The notes below the pieces were generated by a model. That model was not told the DNA's origin and did no database searches. It saw only the letters and a list, made by a program, of their open reading frames with translations. A stretch of DNA of 64,000 bases from Hofstenia miamia. Lineage: Eukaryota; Xenacoelomorpha; Acoela; Hofsteniidae. The stretch covers positions 438,465-502,464 of the forward strand of contig CABFPE010000313.1 of assembly GCA_900660155.1 (NCBI GenBank), in the 5' to 3' direction. Below, one piece after another: positions 43,889 to 56,249 of this stretch (the first letter of the stretch is position 1; the number at the start of each line of letters is the position of its first letter). The position numbers were made by a program, and so were the translations under genes.

Positions 43889-46800
43889 TACTTAAAGCCG
43901 TGAAACTGAAGCTGAACGAGTTTTTTAAAGTTAAATACATAGTGAAATTAAATAAAAACCTGAGAGAATCCAGCAGCATCAAGCGTTAAAGCAGATTTAT
44001 TGTCGTGAGCAGTAAACGGATTAGATCTTCTCATTTCCTAAATGTTCGAATATTACTGAATGCCACTTGCAAATTTTTAAGTGAAACTCTCATCAATTTT
44101 TTTATTTTGCAAAAAGGGCTTCAAATAGTTGAACGTAATTTGCAATCGAAAAGTGCACACAATTCACGTTCAATTCTTACCTGCGAGCGCAAGTATACCA
44201 GGGTAACTTGAAAAAGCAAAATAAATTTACAACTCAAGGAAAATTATCCCATAGAAGGTAATCCTGTTCAAATTCACATCTCACTATATATGTATATATA
44301 TATGTATATGTATATACACAATAGAATGCTTTACAATGACCTTCCTTATTAGGGCATTTGCCTATGACGTCCAAAAAATCAAAGGTAGTCTTTCGAATGT
44401 AATACAATTGTCTTATAAATGCCATTTTTAATAATCACGAAATTTGGGAGCTCCTGGCAAAAAATATTCTTTTATAGCGTTCTATTTTATTCATATTTGC
44501 ATTTTTTTACAAACAAGCACCAACGCTACAGTTTCCAAAATTATTTCTCATTAAGCGTGTTTATTAATTGCATTCATATTCTGTGGCACAATGAATTTTT
44601 ATGTCTAACGAATCAACGAAATTATAACAATGTTCCAAAGAAGCTTACATCGACAATTTTTCTAACGACAATTTTTATGACTTCCATGTTTGGGGTCTAC
44701 CTTACATGATCTTCATAAAAGAATTCTACTGTATATCAATTCTGAAAAATGATTTTCATTTTAAAACTTGAATTTATATTTTCTAAAAAAATTAGCTTTT
44801 TTTTCAATTCTGAATAACGCTGCGAAGCACTATTATGTAAGAACGATAGTAAATTTCTGACCTTCAAGCGATGTAAAAATATCGGTGGAGGACAAGGTTT
44901 AGCTCTTTGGCGATATTCATTAACTACATCACTTCGAGTACGACTTCTTTCATGACCATGATAACCCGTAGGAAACTAAATGACACAACATAAGCGGAAA
45001 TATCAATAAAATGAGGTTTGAAATACATGTATATTGCTTTCTGTATTAAATAAAAAATAACCTGAAAACAGTGTAGTGCTTTTATGTCATCGCGTAAAGA
45101 GCAATAAGTAACATGCAGCGCAGAATCGAGAATTTGCTGTAGTAAGTAAAGCTCGTTAAAAGCAGATGTTAGATATAAAGAGCAAAATGCTCTAGAGGAT
45201 AAATACCTCAACCTATATTTTTAAAGATTCGATATAAAAAGAGTAGTGCTAATTATATACTATAGGAAAAAGTTCTAAGGTAATGAATATATGATAAATA
45301 TAATAAAATTAGAACCAGAGAATTCATAAAGACATGCATAACGAATTAACCAAGTGGTTGTTAATTGGGGGTTAAGACATCACGACCAATTGTATATAAA
45401 AACCAACGAAAGATCTCTTCTTTATAAAGGCGCCATTTCTGTTATAACATTTATAATGTTAAGTAACTCGAAGAATTACATTTTGATTATTGGGGAAATC
45501 AGCTCTAATATAGCTTTGTACTGTCATCATTCTCTTGAATGATTAACGTATATAGCATTTATCTAAAGTATGTTTAGAGAAACAAAAGTCTTTCAATCAG
45601 TACTTACAAGTTTGATGATTTCTAACTACAGTATAAATTAATTGAGACTGAAAATTAATAAATGATTAAATCGTTAAAAATATTTCCAAACTGTAGAATT
45701 GCAATTTCTCTAATTTCGTAGCAAATTTTGTAATGCAATGAAATTTAATGTACTAATGATGTGTTGAATTATATGGCTGAATATAAATTTACAATTAATA
45801 CAAGTGGGAATTTCAACAAACAGGCCGCTAAAATAGAAAATGCTGTTAGAGATCAAATATGCAATAAGAATCACAATGTCCAAGCCTCGCAAGCCTAATA
45901 CCTAATCTATTTCAAAGTTTAGGACATTGAGTCTAATTCAATAAGATTATCATTGTTACTGATTTCTCATGACGATTTGGTACTTCAAGTTCAATTTCCA
46001 TGGCGAATTCTTAAAAATGTTATATTTAGAAGATGGATAATTGCGTTGAAATTTGCCCGCAATGAATTAAAGAAATGGGCCAATTATCAACAACCTTGAC
46101 AATGCTCCGCTTTCCTTCCAATTGTTTCCTAAGAGTTTGACATTAGTTTCCATGGCACTAGTTTTTCCATGAAAATAAGTTAAAAATTGGTTTTAAAATC
46201 CAAACTTTACGAGTTGTCGTGGATAGCAAAGACGGACAGTCGCCTTGAAGCATTATTTTGCTACAAAGTCTCGGCAACTTTACCTTGAAAGGTCTCATCG
46301 TTTTGACTTCACCGGATAAACTTCGATTTAATATATGATTATAATGTAATTGTGGGCATATTCTTATATATTCAAATATTTATTTAAAGAATCAGTATTT
46401 GTGTAAGAAAAAGAAAATATTTCAAAAATATTTTTTTCAAAATTTGTTTATTTTTTTACTGTATTTTTGAAAATTCAGTCTATTGACTAACAGGTAGAAA
46501 CACAAACATATAATACATTCACTACGTTAGTCCTACGTTAGAAATTGAGAGTTATGGTGATAAAATTAAATATTGCTTTGCACCCAAATGCAAAATACTT
46601 GGCGAATTATTGCGCCCTAGAAAACAGCAAGTTAAGATACATTTAGACCAAAATCCAGCATCAATATACAAAATACTACACAAGTATAGTCCATTCATTC
46701 CGATGAATGTAGAATTGTGGTATAATTACATCTTGGGAACAGTTGTGAAGAATGAAATAAATCTTTCAAGTTCATAAGTTGCTTTATGAAATTAAACAAT

Positions 46801-47929
46801 TACCTATTCTAGGTGTAATTTAATCAGGATCGAATACTTTTAATATTTTGAGACAAGAAAAATGAATGAAAAATTTGCGGAAAAATTTGTAACTCAGTGT
46901 GCCCTATTGCTAGTGTTAGATTTGTGGTGAGTTCTTCACGTCATTAGTATACAAAAAAGAGCAAGAAACTAAGTGCTGCTCAAGTAGATCACAATGAACA
47001 TCAGGAATAAAATACGTCCAATATTGACCCCAGAGGCACACCATTAATATACTTTTACGAAAGAACTCGGCCAACGTATACAAATTGCTTACAAGTATGA
47101 TATTAGGTGTACAAATGCCAAATTATTTCATTATTTTTGAAATATAATGATTGCATAACACAAATCATGTTCATAAATTAAAAAATTAGTTGATACTAAC
47201 ATCAAACTAATGTCTTGATAGTAGTCATCCTTAAATAATTTCAAATAGCATAGGCGTAGCCAAGGTGGCTAAATGTGGGAAAAGATTAATCAGAGACTTT
47301 TGTACTGATTATGAGGAGTCGCAGTCGGTCATTATAATTGTGACAATTGGTGATTACTTAATAATAACAGTATGATTAGAAAAAAAATTCCCACATAAAA
47401 TCTTGTATTATTGGAGGAAATTATTCGATACATTGTTTAATCTAATTTTAATTATAGTTTGTATTGCATACATATTCGAAAGAATGAATATTAGATTTGC
47501 TATTATTACATACACAATTCAATTTAATAGTCCCACGTTTTGTATTAAAATAACAATTAAGAATGAAGATAATGCGAACTGCATGCTCCTACGAACATTT
47601 CACTCTTTAGTTATATATGACAAACTGTGGAGTGGGTATAAATTTAAGACTATTCTAGCGGCTGAAATAGTTAGCACCATGAAACCAGTCAAGCTCATAC
47701 TAGAAGGATGTCACAACAAGCAGAACTGGTTGAACATATTTATGAGCCTATTGAAAAACAACAGCTGTGGAACGAGGGCATCAGCTTACTAATGTTTACG
47801 ACCAATGAAAATCTGTTTCTTAGTCAGCCTGAAGTTAGCGATTTTGGTGTTCTATTTCCAACTCTCTCAATTGGGATTCCCATATCTTATAAAAAATTAA
47901 GAAACTTTCCTTTAAATTTCATCCTCTTC
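43889..47929. other. AT-rich DNA without recognised genes
   Basis: Small open frames (for example 47403-47792) show no known motif. TA runs lie near 44286-44320. A piece at 47248 with GGCGTAGCCAAGG resembles one end of the hAT MITE family without a partner. Confidence 0.5.
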
Positions 47930-48511
47930 TAACACCAAACGTATTATATTCAACTCTTATTGTGTTCCGCTTTCTGCTACAGATCTCAATTTTAGAATCT
48001 TCCCACATCTTTTGCTGCAAAGTTAGATCTTCTGCTCCAAATCTTCCTACCTCTCTCTTCTTATCAAAGGCAACGTATTCCATATTTAAGCATACCTTAA
48101 ATAACATGATTTAGTTTTTCGACATATGCTCTTTGTAGGACTCTATGATTAAGAGATTTATAACCTTATGGCGTTTTCTCCTGAAATTTTCAATTTACGT
48201 TCTTCAACTAAAGTAGCTTTCGTCTCTCCTCGTCTTCGCAAAGCTGTCTCGTCTCGGAATTTCGTCTATCATATCATTCCCTAGCTAATTTCCTCATATG
48301 CCACCCTAACTTTAATCTATGGTTTCCTCATAAGCTTTTTAAATCTGCTTTATTTTTCTTCTGCATTAAATATATCTCAAAATATGGTTTGTCTTCCTTT
48401 CCCTTCGGCAAATGTTCGTCTTGCTTGTGTCCTATTTTTTGTAAAATTTTATTTCTTAAACTTTAAACTTTACCGATAAATATTCAAATATTATTATTAT
48501 TATTATTATTA
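47930..48511 (+). mobile_element. 3' end of a LINE resembling LINE-B, with (ATT)n tail
   Basis: The plus strand is pyrimidine-rich, like LINE-B. It reads SPRLRKAVSSRNFVYHIIP (about 48222-48285), similar to the C-terminal 'RRSFSYRG..WNSLP' region of LINE ORF2 proteins. It ends with an (ATT)n run at 48487-48511. Stops and frame changes are present. Confidence 0.4.
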
Positions 48512-48524
48512 TATTAACAACAAA

Positions 48525-49285
48525 TTGAACTGCAAGTAGGATAACAGAGCATAAAACAAACTGAAAATATCAAATACCTAGGCGTTGATATTGACAATAA
48601 GCTAGAATATAACTCATTCATAAACAAACTACGTAAAACGGCTTTAGGCATCAGATCCATTAATGAGATTATGCATATAACACAAAGCACCCAAATAATT
48701 AATTCCTTTGTCCTATGTCATTTTACATATGCATGCATTCTGCTTACTAATCTTACAATCCAACAAAGTGAACGTATTAATATAACATTCAACTGGTGTA
48801 TCAGATCTTTTTACAATATTTACAAGCAAGATACCAGTGATAAGTTACAAGAAGTTCAAATTCTGTCACCCAAGTACCACATAATGTTTGCAAGCTTGAC
48901 GTTGTTTTTCAAACATGTTACCAATTCGGTGCATACAACTGAAATTCCTTAACAATAACATCAAATTTAACTCAAGAACACGTGCATGTATCGTCAGTAT
49001 AGCAAATAAATCAGATGCATGGAATAATTCTTTTACACATGCTACCAGTCTATTATGGAATAATTTATCTTGTACAATAAGATACGCTGAAAGCCTTAGG
49101 AAGTTTAAGCGATTACTGAAACATAATTTACTTTCCCAAAAAAATTATTGGTTCATCAAAAACCCTAAACGCGTTCCAGATGCATAGCGAACTGTAAAAT
49201 CGATTTCCGCTGATTTGTTTTAATTTATTTTAAATTCATTTTTGGAAGCTATGTATTTCAATTAAAATAAAGCTTATTAAGATTA
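48525..49285 (+). mobile_element. 5'-truncated 3' copy of LINE-C
   Basis: It starts at ACAAATTGAACTGCAAGTAGG and matches LINE-C from about 55118 to its 3' end with only scattered differences. It carries about 46 extra bases at 48898-48943 that LINE-C lacks. LINE-C in turn has a small duplication near 55245-55265 that this copy lacks. The tail is AATAAAGCTTATTAAGATT followed by ATT repeats. It sits just behind the (ATT)n tail of another LINE. Confidence 0.85.
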
Positions 49286-49315
49286 TTATTATTTATTTAC
49301 CAATTTTAGTTTATT

Positions 49316-49546
49316 GTGTTAGTTGTCATTTTTAAAGAACCTTGTGCACTAATGCTTCCATTGACCAGGCAATTGCAAATCGTGGATATTGATATTATTA
49401 AAACCATTACAGAGGAAAGTCATGTAATGGACTATTTGCGAAATAATTTACTACATTTGAAAATATTGGTAATTTACTTGGCGTTGTTATTACAAAAAAC
49501 GTGTTCAATCAAATTCTGGAAAATCAGCATACAAAGTAGCCGCTGA
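49316..49546 (+). pseudogene. Possible hAT-type transposase scrap
   Basis: The reading PLTRQLQIVDIDIIKTITEE followed by DYLRNN is reminiscent of the 'LSRxLQ....DL..A......V...LR' region in hAT/DUF4371-like proteins. No other part is found, so this is weak. Confidence 0.25.
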
Positions 49547-49638
49547 TATTTTTATCAAACCTGTCAAGTGTAACAAACACGGCTGTTATATTTCGAATTA
49601 CAATGTCTATATACAGCAACATTAAAGCAATGATATAT

Positions 49639-50568
49639 TTATACCATCAAATCTTTTTGAATTTTGAACGAAATGTTTCCAGCAACTATCATCAAAACGT
49701 TTTCTAGCTCCTCAATTGTCTTCGGGTACAGCTTCTCTATCTCATGCTTCATAATAGCCAAGAGATTTTCAATGGGAGACAGGTCATTACTGCTGGGAAG
49801 CCACTGAAGTGGTTGCACTAAATTATCACTAATCCAAAAACGAGTTTTGTTTGATGTATGCGCTCTTGCCCCGTCTTTTTGCAGTAGCCAACCGTCAGGG
49901 AACATTGTGTTAGCATAGGGCATGAACTCCTCTAGATTTGCGATGTATTTATCGGAGTCAACATTGCATTTAACTACACTAATGTAGACACCTTTGTGAG
50001 AAATTGCACCCCATACCATCACATCATACGTTTTTGTGGGGTTTTACCAACTTTGCACCAGTATTTTATTGTGTCCGATGCAGATGAAATGAAAACGTTG
50101 TTCCAGGAAAAGCCCTCCATATCTCGACAAAAAACCAATCTTTTTCGGATGTGCTCCTGTGTTAGAAATGGAACGTTGTGTGGTTTCTTTTTGGTAAGGC
50201 CCTCACTTTTCAATCTTCTCTAGATGGTTCTTTCAGAAACTGTTGGTTGGCCCCGATCCATTAGTTGCTTTTTAATGTCTCTTGCAGAATATTCGGGATG
50301 GGCGATTGCAAGTTCAACAAGAATCTTTTGGTCGTTTCCCGAAATTATGTTGCAAGTTCAACAAGAATCTTTTGGTCGTTTCCCGAAATCATCTTGGGTC
50401 GGCCACTTCCCCGTTTTCTTTCAAGGGTTTCACCTTCGTCTAACTTCTTCAAACCGATATAAAGTTCGTTTAGACATCTGTGTTGCATTCAATAACGTCT
50501 TAAAATTTCTTTCTCCAAGTGAGTAAAGAACACGAAGTGTTTCCTTTTTGTTCTCACTGCAAGCCATG
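49639..50568 (-). pseudogene. Tc1-like transposase (broken)
   Basis: Tc1 transposases cut and join at TA using a DDE triad. The minus strand starts at an ATG at 50566-50568 (MACSENKKETLRVL). It passes through helix-turn-helix segments with EYSARDIKKQL and a LKSEGLTKKKPHN stretch, then MVWGAISHKGV, WLLQKDGARAHTS (second catalytic Asp) and WLPSSNDLSPIEN (third catalytic acidic residue). The first catalytic region, usually 'SDES', reads ISSASD and appears altered. A 44-bp tandem duplication at about 50308-50395 and at least two frame changes interrupt it. Confidence 0.8.
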
Positions 50569-50760
50569 ACATGAAAAGAGTTAATTCGTTTCAGTTTTCC
50601 CCCGATAATTTTGTTAACATGTGCATTACATTAATATAAAGCATTGCATTCGATAAATCAAAATATATCTCTTCTTGTATTAAAAAATCAAATATATATT
50701 TGTATATAGTGGTTAATGAGAAACTCTCCTTTGAATAGTTGTGCCATTTTTTGTCGCTAG

Positions 50761-50763
<3 letters not shown>
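49640..50763 (-). mobile_element. Tc1-like DNA transposon, damaged
   Basis: A transposase remnant covers most of the element. The right end may be at 50763, where the minus strand reads CACCTAGCGACAAAAAATGG next to a (TA)n run. I could not find a matching left end. Insertion into TA is usual for the superfamily. Confidence 0.65.

Positions 50764-50803
<40 letters not shown>
50764..50803. repeat. (TA)n microsatellite
   Basis: About 40 bp of TA repeats adjoin the right side of the Tc1-like element. Confidence 0.95.
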
Positions 50804-50808
<5 letters not shown>

Positions 50809-51985
50809 CTACTTCAAATGTTTTACCCGCTTTTCTACAATCTCTTGTGTCAAACAAAAAATATGAGCAGAATTTTGTATTTAGTCGCAATATCAATTTA
50901 TTCTATGCACCATTAAATTGATGTTATTACCATATATGGCTCGCGCTAAAAACTAGCCTATCACACCAACTCTATGCATATAAATTTTACTGATATTTTA
51001 AAATAGCTATTCACATCAGTAAAAATATAAAAACAAGTATGTCCATAATAAATTGCTCCCGAGAGTAAAAATAACATTTATAATATTAATATTAATAACA
51101 TATACATAGAGAACTGAAATACCAAACGGTTTAAAGTGATACTAAATTCTAAACATTTACAACTTCTTGCTTAAAATTTAACATTGTACAACTTCTATGC
51201 ATACTTACAATACTACAAATAGATATATACATACATGCATATTTAAAAATATAACTGACAATTATGACAGACCTAAAAATTAATACTTCCCAATATATTT
51301 TGATTTGCATTTCAATTTATGTTTGCGCTTCTATTTAAATGCGTGACTTGTCTTGCAACTCTAATCTCTTGAAAAGAGTTCTGTCATAAATTCCAATTGC
51401 ACACTTATCAAATAAATAATCCTCTATCAGCCTGCATCCACTTCACACTGCTGCAACAATTTGGTTATATTGAATTATTATATTGGTTATTAAATTCATA
51501 AGAGCATTGTTTTTCTTCAGTAAAATGATACGTATACATATGTTCTGAGAATAAGTCTAAATTGGTAGGCCCAAATAAAAATTTAAAAAGGAAGTTACTT
51601 TCTTAAGCTGACTAAAATTAAAGGTAATATGTTGTCACATTATGTTCCACACATTAATAATAAAGTCATTTATTATTATTGTTATTATAAATATGGGACA
51701 CCCTCCTTGCAAGTCGTTAAGTGACGCGCTCTGTAATTAAATTTTTCAAAAGTTATTTTTATCCAATAACAAGTTGTAGAATCAATTGCAAACAAAGCGC
51801 ACACTCCGCTTATTAATAAACTTCGATTGTTAGACGTTGGGGAATTGCAAGAGCTATTTGTTCATCTCTATGAAAAATCACTAGAATTGATTAACAATGA
51901 TGACGAAAAGAATGTACTAATAGTGTAATTCTATCAAATGAAATCAATCCGCCTGATATTCCTACTATTTCATCAGAACAACTGC
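50804..51985. other. AT-rich DNA before LINE-C
   Basis: No gene is recognised. A short ATT-rich run at 51660-51690 after AATAAAGTCATT may be another LINE tail. LINE-C ORF1 may begin before 51985, near 51775, but I cannot define it. Confidence 0.4.
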
Positions 51986-52069
51986 GTTTGAAAGAAAAAT
52001 TGCCAAAGAAATATCTGAGAACACATCACCACATCACTGTTAATCATTGGAAAATCCATTTTAAAAAAT

Positions 52070-52591
52070 GTCAAATCCCGGAATCTCATAAGAAATGAAA
52101 ACTGCTGCATACATTCATATAGTGGAAGGAAAACCCTTGACCTACAAAAAATAGTTGAAAAATATCGTAAACAAAACATAGGTCAGGTAGTTATTAATAA
52201 TGGACTTATTGATGCTCTTTACGCTCGCAAAGAAAGAGTCTTGATAATTTTAAAAAAGACACTATAGACTTAATAAAGACTGTTAAGGAGAAATTTCATC
52301 CTAAAAATCTTCTTGATGGAAGTTACTCCAATTTCAAAGCCTGACAAACTGTCTACAAACAATATTATTAACAAATTCAACAATGCTATAGCTTCAATTT
52401 GTGAAAGTAATGATTTAGAAATGATTAAAGTATTTAATGAATTTAATCAGAAAGGAAATATAATAACACCTAGAAATCATAGTTGGGATGTTATTCATCT
52501 CTCAAAAAGAGGAGTTTCTCTTGTTGCTAAATTAATTAAAACCCAATTTGGCAAACTATCACATGTACAAATCTGTCAGACCAGGTTATAA
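52070..52591 (+). pseudogene. LINE-C ORF1 with SGNH/esterase-like domain
   Basis: SGNH hydrolases are esterases, and CR1-type ORF1 proteins often contain one. The readings SRNLIRNENCCIHSYSGRKT (about 52070-52135), GQVVINNGLIDAL (about 52182-52220, where the usual block is 'VVxHxGTND') and SWDVIHLSKRGVSLVAKLI (about 52480-52540, the final Asp-His block) come in the right order. MEVTPISKPDKLSTNNIIN lies between the last two. The frame changes at least twice near 52235 and 52315. The N-terminus is not identified. Confidence 0.6.
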
Positions 52592-52917
52592 TTACAATGA
52601 CGCTACCAAAAGTGAAGCTGGGACAAGAGTGCGTCCTAACGGAGATAATGAACTCAAAATGCTGCCCAGGATTCTTTTAAAGCGGGTATGATCTTACACA
52701 GAAAGACAAGAACTAATACTTCAATTACTTTAAGGTACATCTTTGTGTTCTTATTAATTATAACATCTAGATGGAGTACCTTTTGTAAAAATATTTTGTT
52801 GCATTTTTCACATGATTGTAAATTTTACAGTTCGCTTAATTAACATATTGCTATGATGAGATACTTAGGGAAATATTTAACACACGAAACGTTAAAATTA
52901 CACATCTAATAGTAAAC

Positions 52918-54058
52918 ATGTGTCTCATTTTATCTAGGAATATACATCCCAATCCAGGACCCTTCTTATGCAGTGAGGGCAGAAGCAAATTACACAATTT
53001 TAATAGTAAACTCAAAATTGCGCATCTTAATGTATGCAGTCTAGTTGCTCACAGAATTGAATTTCTTCAACTGTGTTCAATGTTGGGCAGAAATACCATT
53101 TTCGGAATAGCTGAAACGTGGCTAGATGATAGCTGTCAAGTGAGGTTGTATAATCCAAATTGCAAAATGTTTGACGTATTTCCTAGAAATCGCTCTAGTC
53201 GTGGTGGATGCCACCTTATACTTGTTCCCAAAACCCTACAGGCAGAAAGAAGAGATGATTTAGAACATCACCATGACGTCATTGAGACCATATGGATACA
53301 ACTATCCCTTATCAGCCAAAGCAACTTCTTATTAAGGATGGATACAACTATCCCTTATCAGCCAAAGCGACTTCTTATTAAATGTTAGTTACAACCCATG
53401 TAAAAGGTTTAGGAAAGCATTTATAGATTTAAAAGTTCTTGAGATTAAATGCGCCTTGGCAAGGTGTAACAACATTATGATGCTTGGAGACTACAACTTG
53501 AAATATCTCAATATGTATGTTAAAATTGAAATTGAAATCTTTTGCAATATTTTTGGCCTGAATGTTGTTAACACCGAAATTCCTACTCGCAATGCAGACC
53601 TGCTAGAATATTTCATTACTAATATAAGTAAAAAATTTGAAAATGGAGTTTTTACAACATTCTCAGACCATAATCTCTGTGTCCATATATCAGACATAAT
53701 TTGTAAGCTCCCTAAAAGATCAGTGATTATTAGTCGGTCATTTAAAAATTTCCATGAGGCAACATTTGTTAAGCAGCTGAGCAACATTTCATGGGACTAC
53801 CTGTATTCATTAAATTGTAGTAACTACATGCTTGGGTTCATTTCAAAATCAATAAGACAATGCTTAGATCGTACTGCTCCTTTCCAGAGAAAATTTATAA
53901 GACAGTGCGGAGATTTAAAAGCATATAGTGATCGATATACCAACACTCCCGAAATTAAGAACCTGGAATTAAGGAGGAAGGCCCTTTGGGATGAAATTAA
54001 AGACCTTGAAGCGTTCCAGCAGAAGCTACTAAGAAATGCAATGACCTGCAGAAATTAA
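52918..54058 (+). pseudogene. LINE-C endonuclease
   Basis: The frame from 52918 reads RNIHPNPGPFL, then LKIAHLNVCSLVAH and GIAETWLDD, the N-terminal motifs of AP-like endonucleases. After a break, the frame 53456-54058 carries MLGDYNLKYLN (GDxN type) and TTFSDHNLCVHI (the SDH motif). A tandem duplication of about 48 bp (GATACAACTATCCCTTATCA and following) at 53292-53378 lies at the break. NPGP precedes the endonuclease exactly as in LINE-A. Confidence 0.8.
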
Positions 54059-55266
54059 TCAGTGTTAAAAAAGAGAAGCGCACAAAAAATTTTCTAGTAT
54101 ATTTTACCAAAGACTAGAAGGCAGTAAACTTAAGTGGCAGTTCACAAACAGTGTTCTGCATAAAGGAACTACAAAACAGATAACAAAACTATCTATTAAC
54201 GATAAAATAACAGAGTGCAATCGAAATAGCTGAACACCTCAACTATATCTTTAGGCAGCTGGGGAAATATGAGGGACCCATAGTTCCCATACCACTACAA
54301 GTACTACAAACTAAGCTACACTTTAATTTTCAACTAACGAGTGTGCAACAATTAAGAACAGTTATTGCCAATCTTGACGCTAGTAAATCAAAAGGATCAA
54401 CAAACATTCCCGTATTCATCATAAAAAAATTCTGCAAGTATTTTGAAAATCATCTACTATTTTTCTACAATTATTGCATTAATCAAAATGAATTCCCTGA
54501 TATGCTCAAATGTTCGGATATTACACCCGTCTACAAAAAGGGTGATCCTTTGAATGGATTAAATAATAGACCGATATCTGTGACAAACACATTTGCGAAA
54601 ATATTTGAAAAACTTCTTCCAAAATATCTTACACAATACTTAACGAATAATGATCTATTATCTAATAGACAGTTTGGATTTAGGCGTGACTACTCTACAG
54701 TTGATGCATTAGTTGGTATAACAGAGAACATAAGGTTAACCATCAACGATAACATGTGTGCAGCGGCGGCCTACCTTGATCTAAGTAAAGCTTTCGACAG
54801 CATGGATCACGCAATATTGCAGCAAAAACTAAGAGCAATTGGAATTGATAATAACGCATTAGTCACTGTTCTGGGACCCATTTTGTTTACTAGATACATA
54901 AATGATATTTCAAGTCGTATTAAGTCAGGTGATATTTATCAATACGCTGACGATACATGCATAGTTACTAAGGACACTAGTCCACATAGGGCTGTCGAAC
55001 AACTGAAAAACAACATTGAGCAACTAAAAATATATTTTAATCAAAATAAACTAACAATTAATATTCCAAAAACGCAATTCTTGATATTTTCCCCAAATTC
55101 ATTAAGAAGCATTTCCAACAAAATTGAACTGCAAGTAGGATCACAGAGCATAAAACAAACTGAAAACATCAAATACCTAGGCGTTGATATTGACAATAAG
55201 CTAGAATATAACTCATTCATAAACAATAAACTACGTAAAATGACTTTAGGCATAAAATGCCTTTAG
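54059..55266 (+). pseudogene. LINE-C reverse transcriptase with internal deletion
   Basis: The frame 54343-55266 reads ITPVYKKGDPLNGLNNRPIS, FGFRRDYSTVDALVG, AYLDLSKAFDSMDHAILQQ, VLGPILFTRYINDI, YQYADDTCIV (YADD box) and KYLGVDIDNKL. Between QQKLRAIGIDNNALV and TVLGPILF about 40-50 residues usual in the family are missing, which removes the part before the GxLGPLLF motif. The frame changes at about 55250 at a small duplication (CTTTAGGCAT twice). Confidence 0.85.
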
Positions 55267-55793
55267 GCATCAGATCCATTAATGAGATTAAGCATATAAC
55301 ACAAAGCACCCAAATGATTCATTCCTTTGTCCTATGTCATTTTACATATGCATGCATTCTGCTTACTAATCTTACAATCCAACAAAGTGAACGTATTAAT
55401 AGAACATTCAACTGGTGTATCAGATCTTTTTACAATATTTACAAGCAAGATACCAGTGATAAGTTACAAGAAGTTCAAATTCTGTCACCCAAGTACCACA
55501 TAATGTTTGCAAGCTTGAAATTCCTTAACAATAACATCAAATTTAACTCAAGAACACGTGCATGTATCGTCAGTATAGCAAATAAATCAGATGCATGGAA
55601 TAATTCTTTTACACATGCTACCAGTCTATTATGGAATAATTTATCTTGTACAATAAGATACGCAGAAAGCTTTAGGAAGTTTAAGCGATTACTGAAACAT
55701 AATTTACTTTCCCAAAAAAATTATTGGTTCATCAAAAACCCTAAACGCTTTCCAGATGTATGTATAGCGAACTGTAAAATCGATTTCCGCTGA
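55257..55793 (+). pseudogene. LINE-C ORF2 C-terminal part
   Basis: This open frame of 178 codons follows the reverse transcriptase after a frame change. It contains CHFTYACILLTNLTIQQSER and SLLWNNLSCTIRYAESFRKF, matching the post-RT region with the 'WNxL' motif. The same protein is encoded in the truncated copy at 48671-49187, where extra bases break the frame. Confidence 0.75.
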
Positions 55794-55862
55794 TTTGTTT
55801 TAATTTATTTTAAATTCATTTTTGTAATCTATGTATTTCAATTGAAATAAAGCTTATTAAGA

Positions 55863-56249
55863 TAATATATATATATATATATAATAAAAAGTGCTTAGTG
55901 TTATTTAGCGTAATCCATTTAACAGATAACATGAACTCGCCAAGATGAGGGGAGATGGGTTAAAAACGTTCATATTGTCATAATTATGCATTTTGGATTA
56001 CATCCTAAGGAGAGCATATAAGCAACCTTCGAGACTTATAGCTGTTTAAATAGTCATAAGCGTATTATGTCCTTATGGAAGGGATAAGAAATATTTTAAA
56101 AAATTCAGCAAAAAGCTATTCATATACACATTTTGTAAATAAATAAAAAAACGAAAATTAAAATAGGTATATTGCTAAACTAACTATATTGTTAAAACTA
56201 ATAAAAGTCAGGTGAGCAGTCAAAATACGACAAAATATGCCTAAGTCAG
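55863..56249. other. TA run and AT-rich DNA before the gap
   Basis: There are TA repeats to about 55885, then nothing recognised. Confidence 0.6.

Larger units (their letters stand above)
51986..55862 (+). mobile_element. LINE-C, CR1-type non-LTR retrotransposon, damaged
   Basis: It has an esterase-like ORF1, an NPGP motif, AP endonuclease, reverse transcriptase and a 3' end AATAAAGCTTATTAAGATAA followed by TA repeats. An esterase ORF1 is an established feature of many CR1 elements. There are several frame changes and an internal deletion in the reverse transcriptase. A 3' copy lies at 48525-49285. Confidence 0.8.

Noticed and set aside
47403-47932. 129- and 74-codon frames before the LINE 3' end
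   Set aside because: Overlapping frames with no motif I can identify. Not supportable as a gene.
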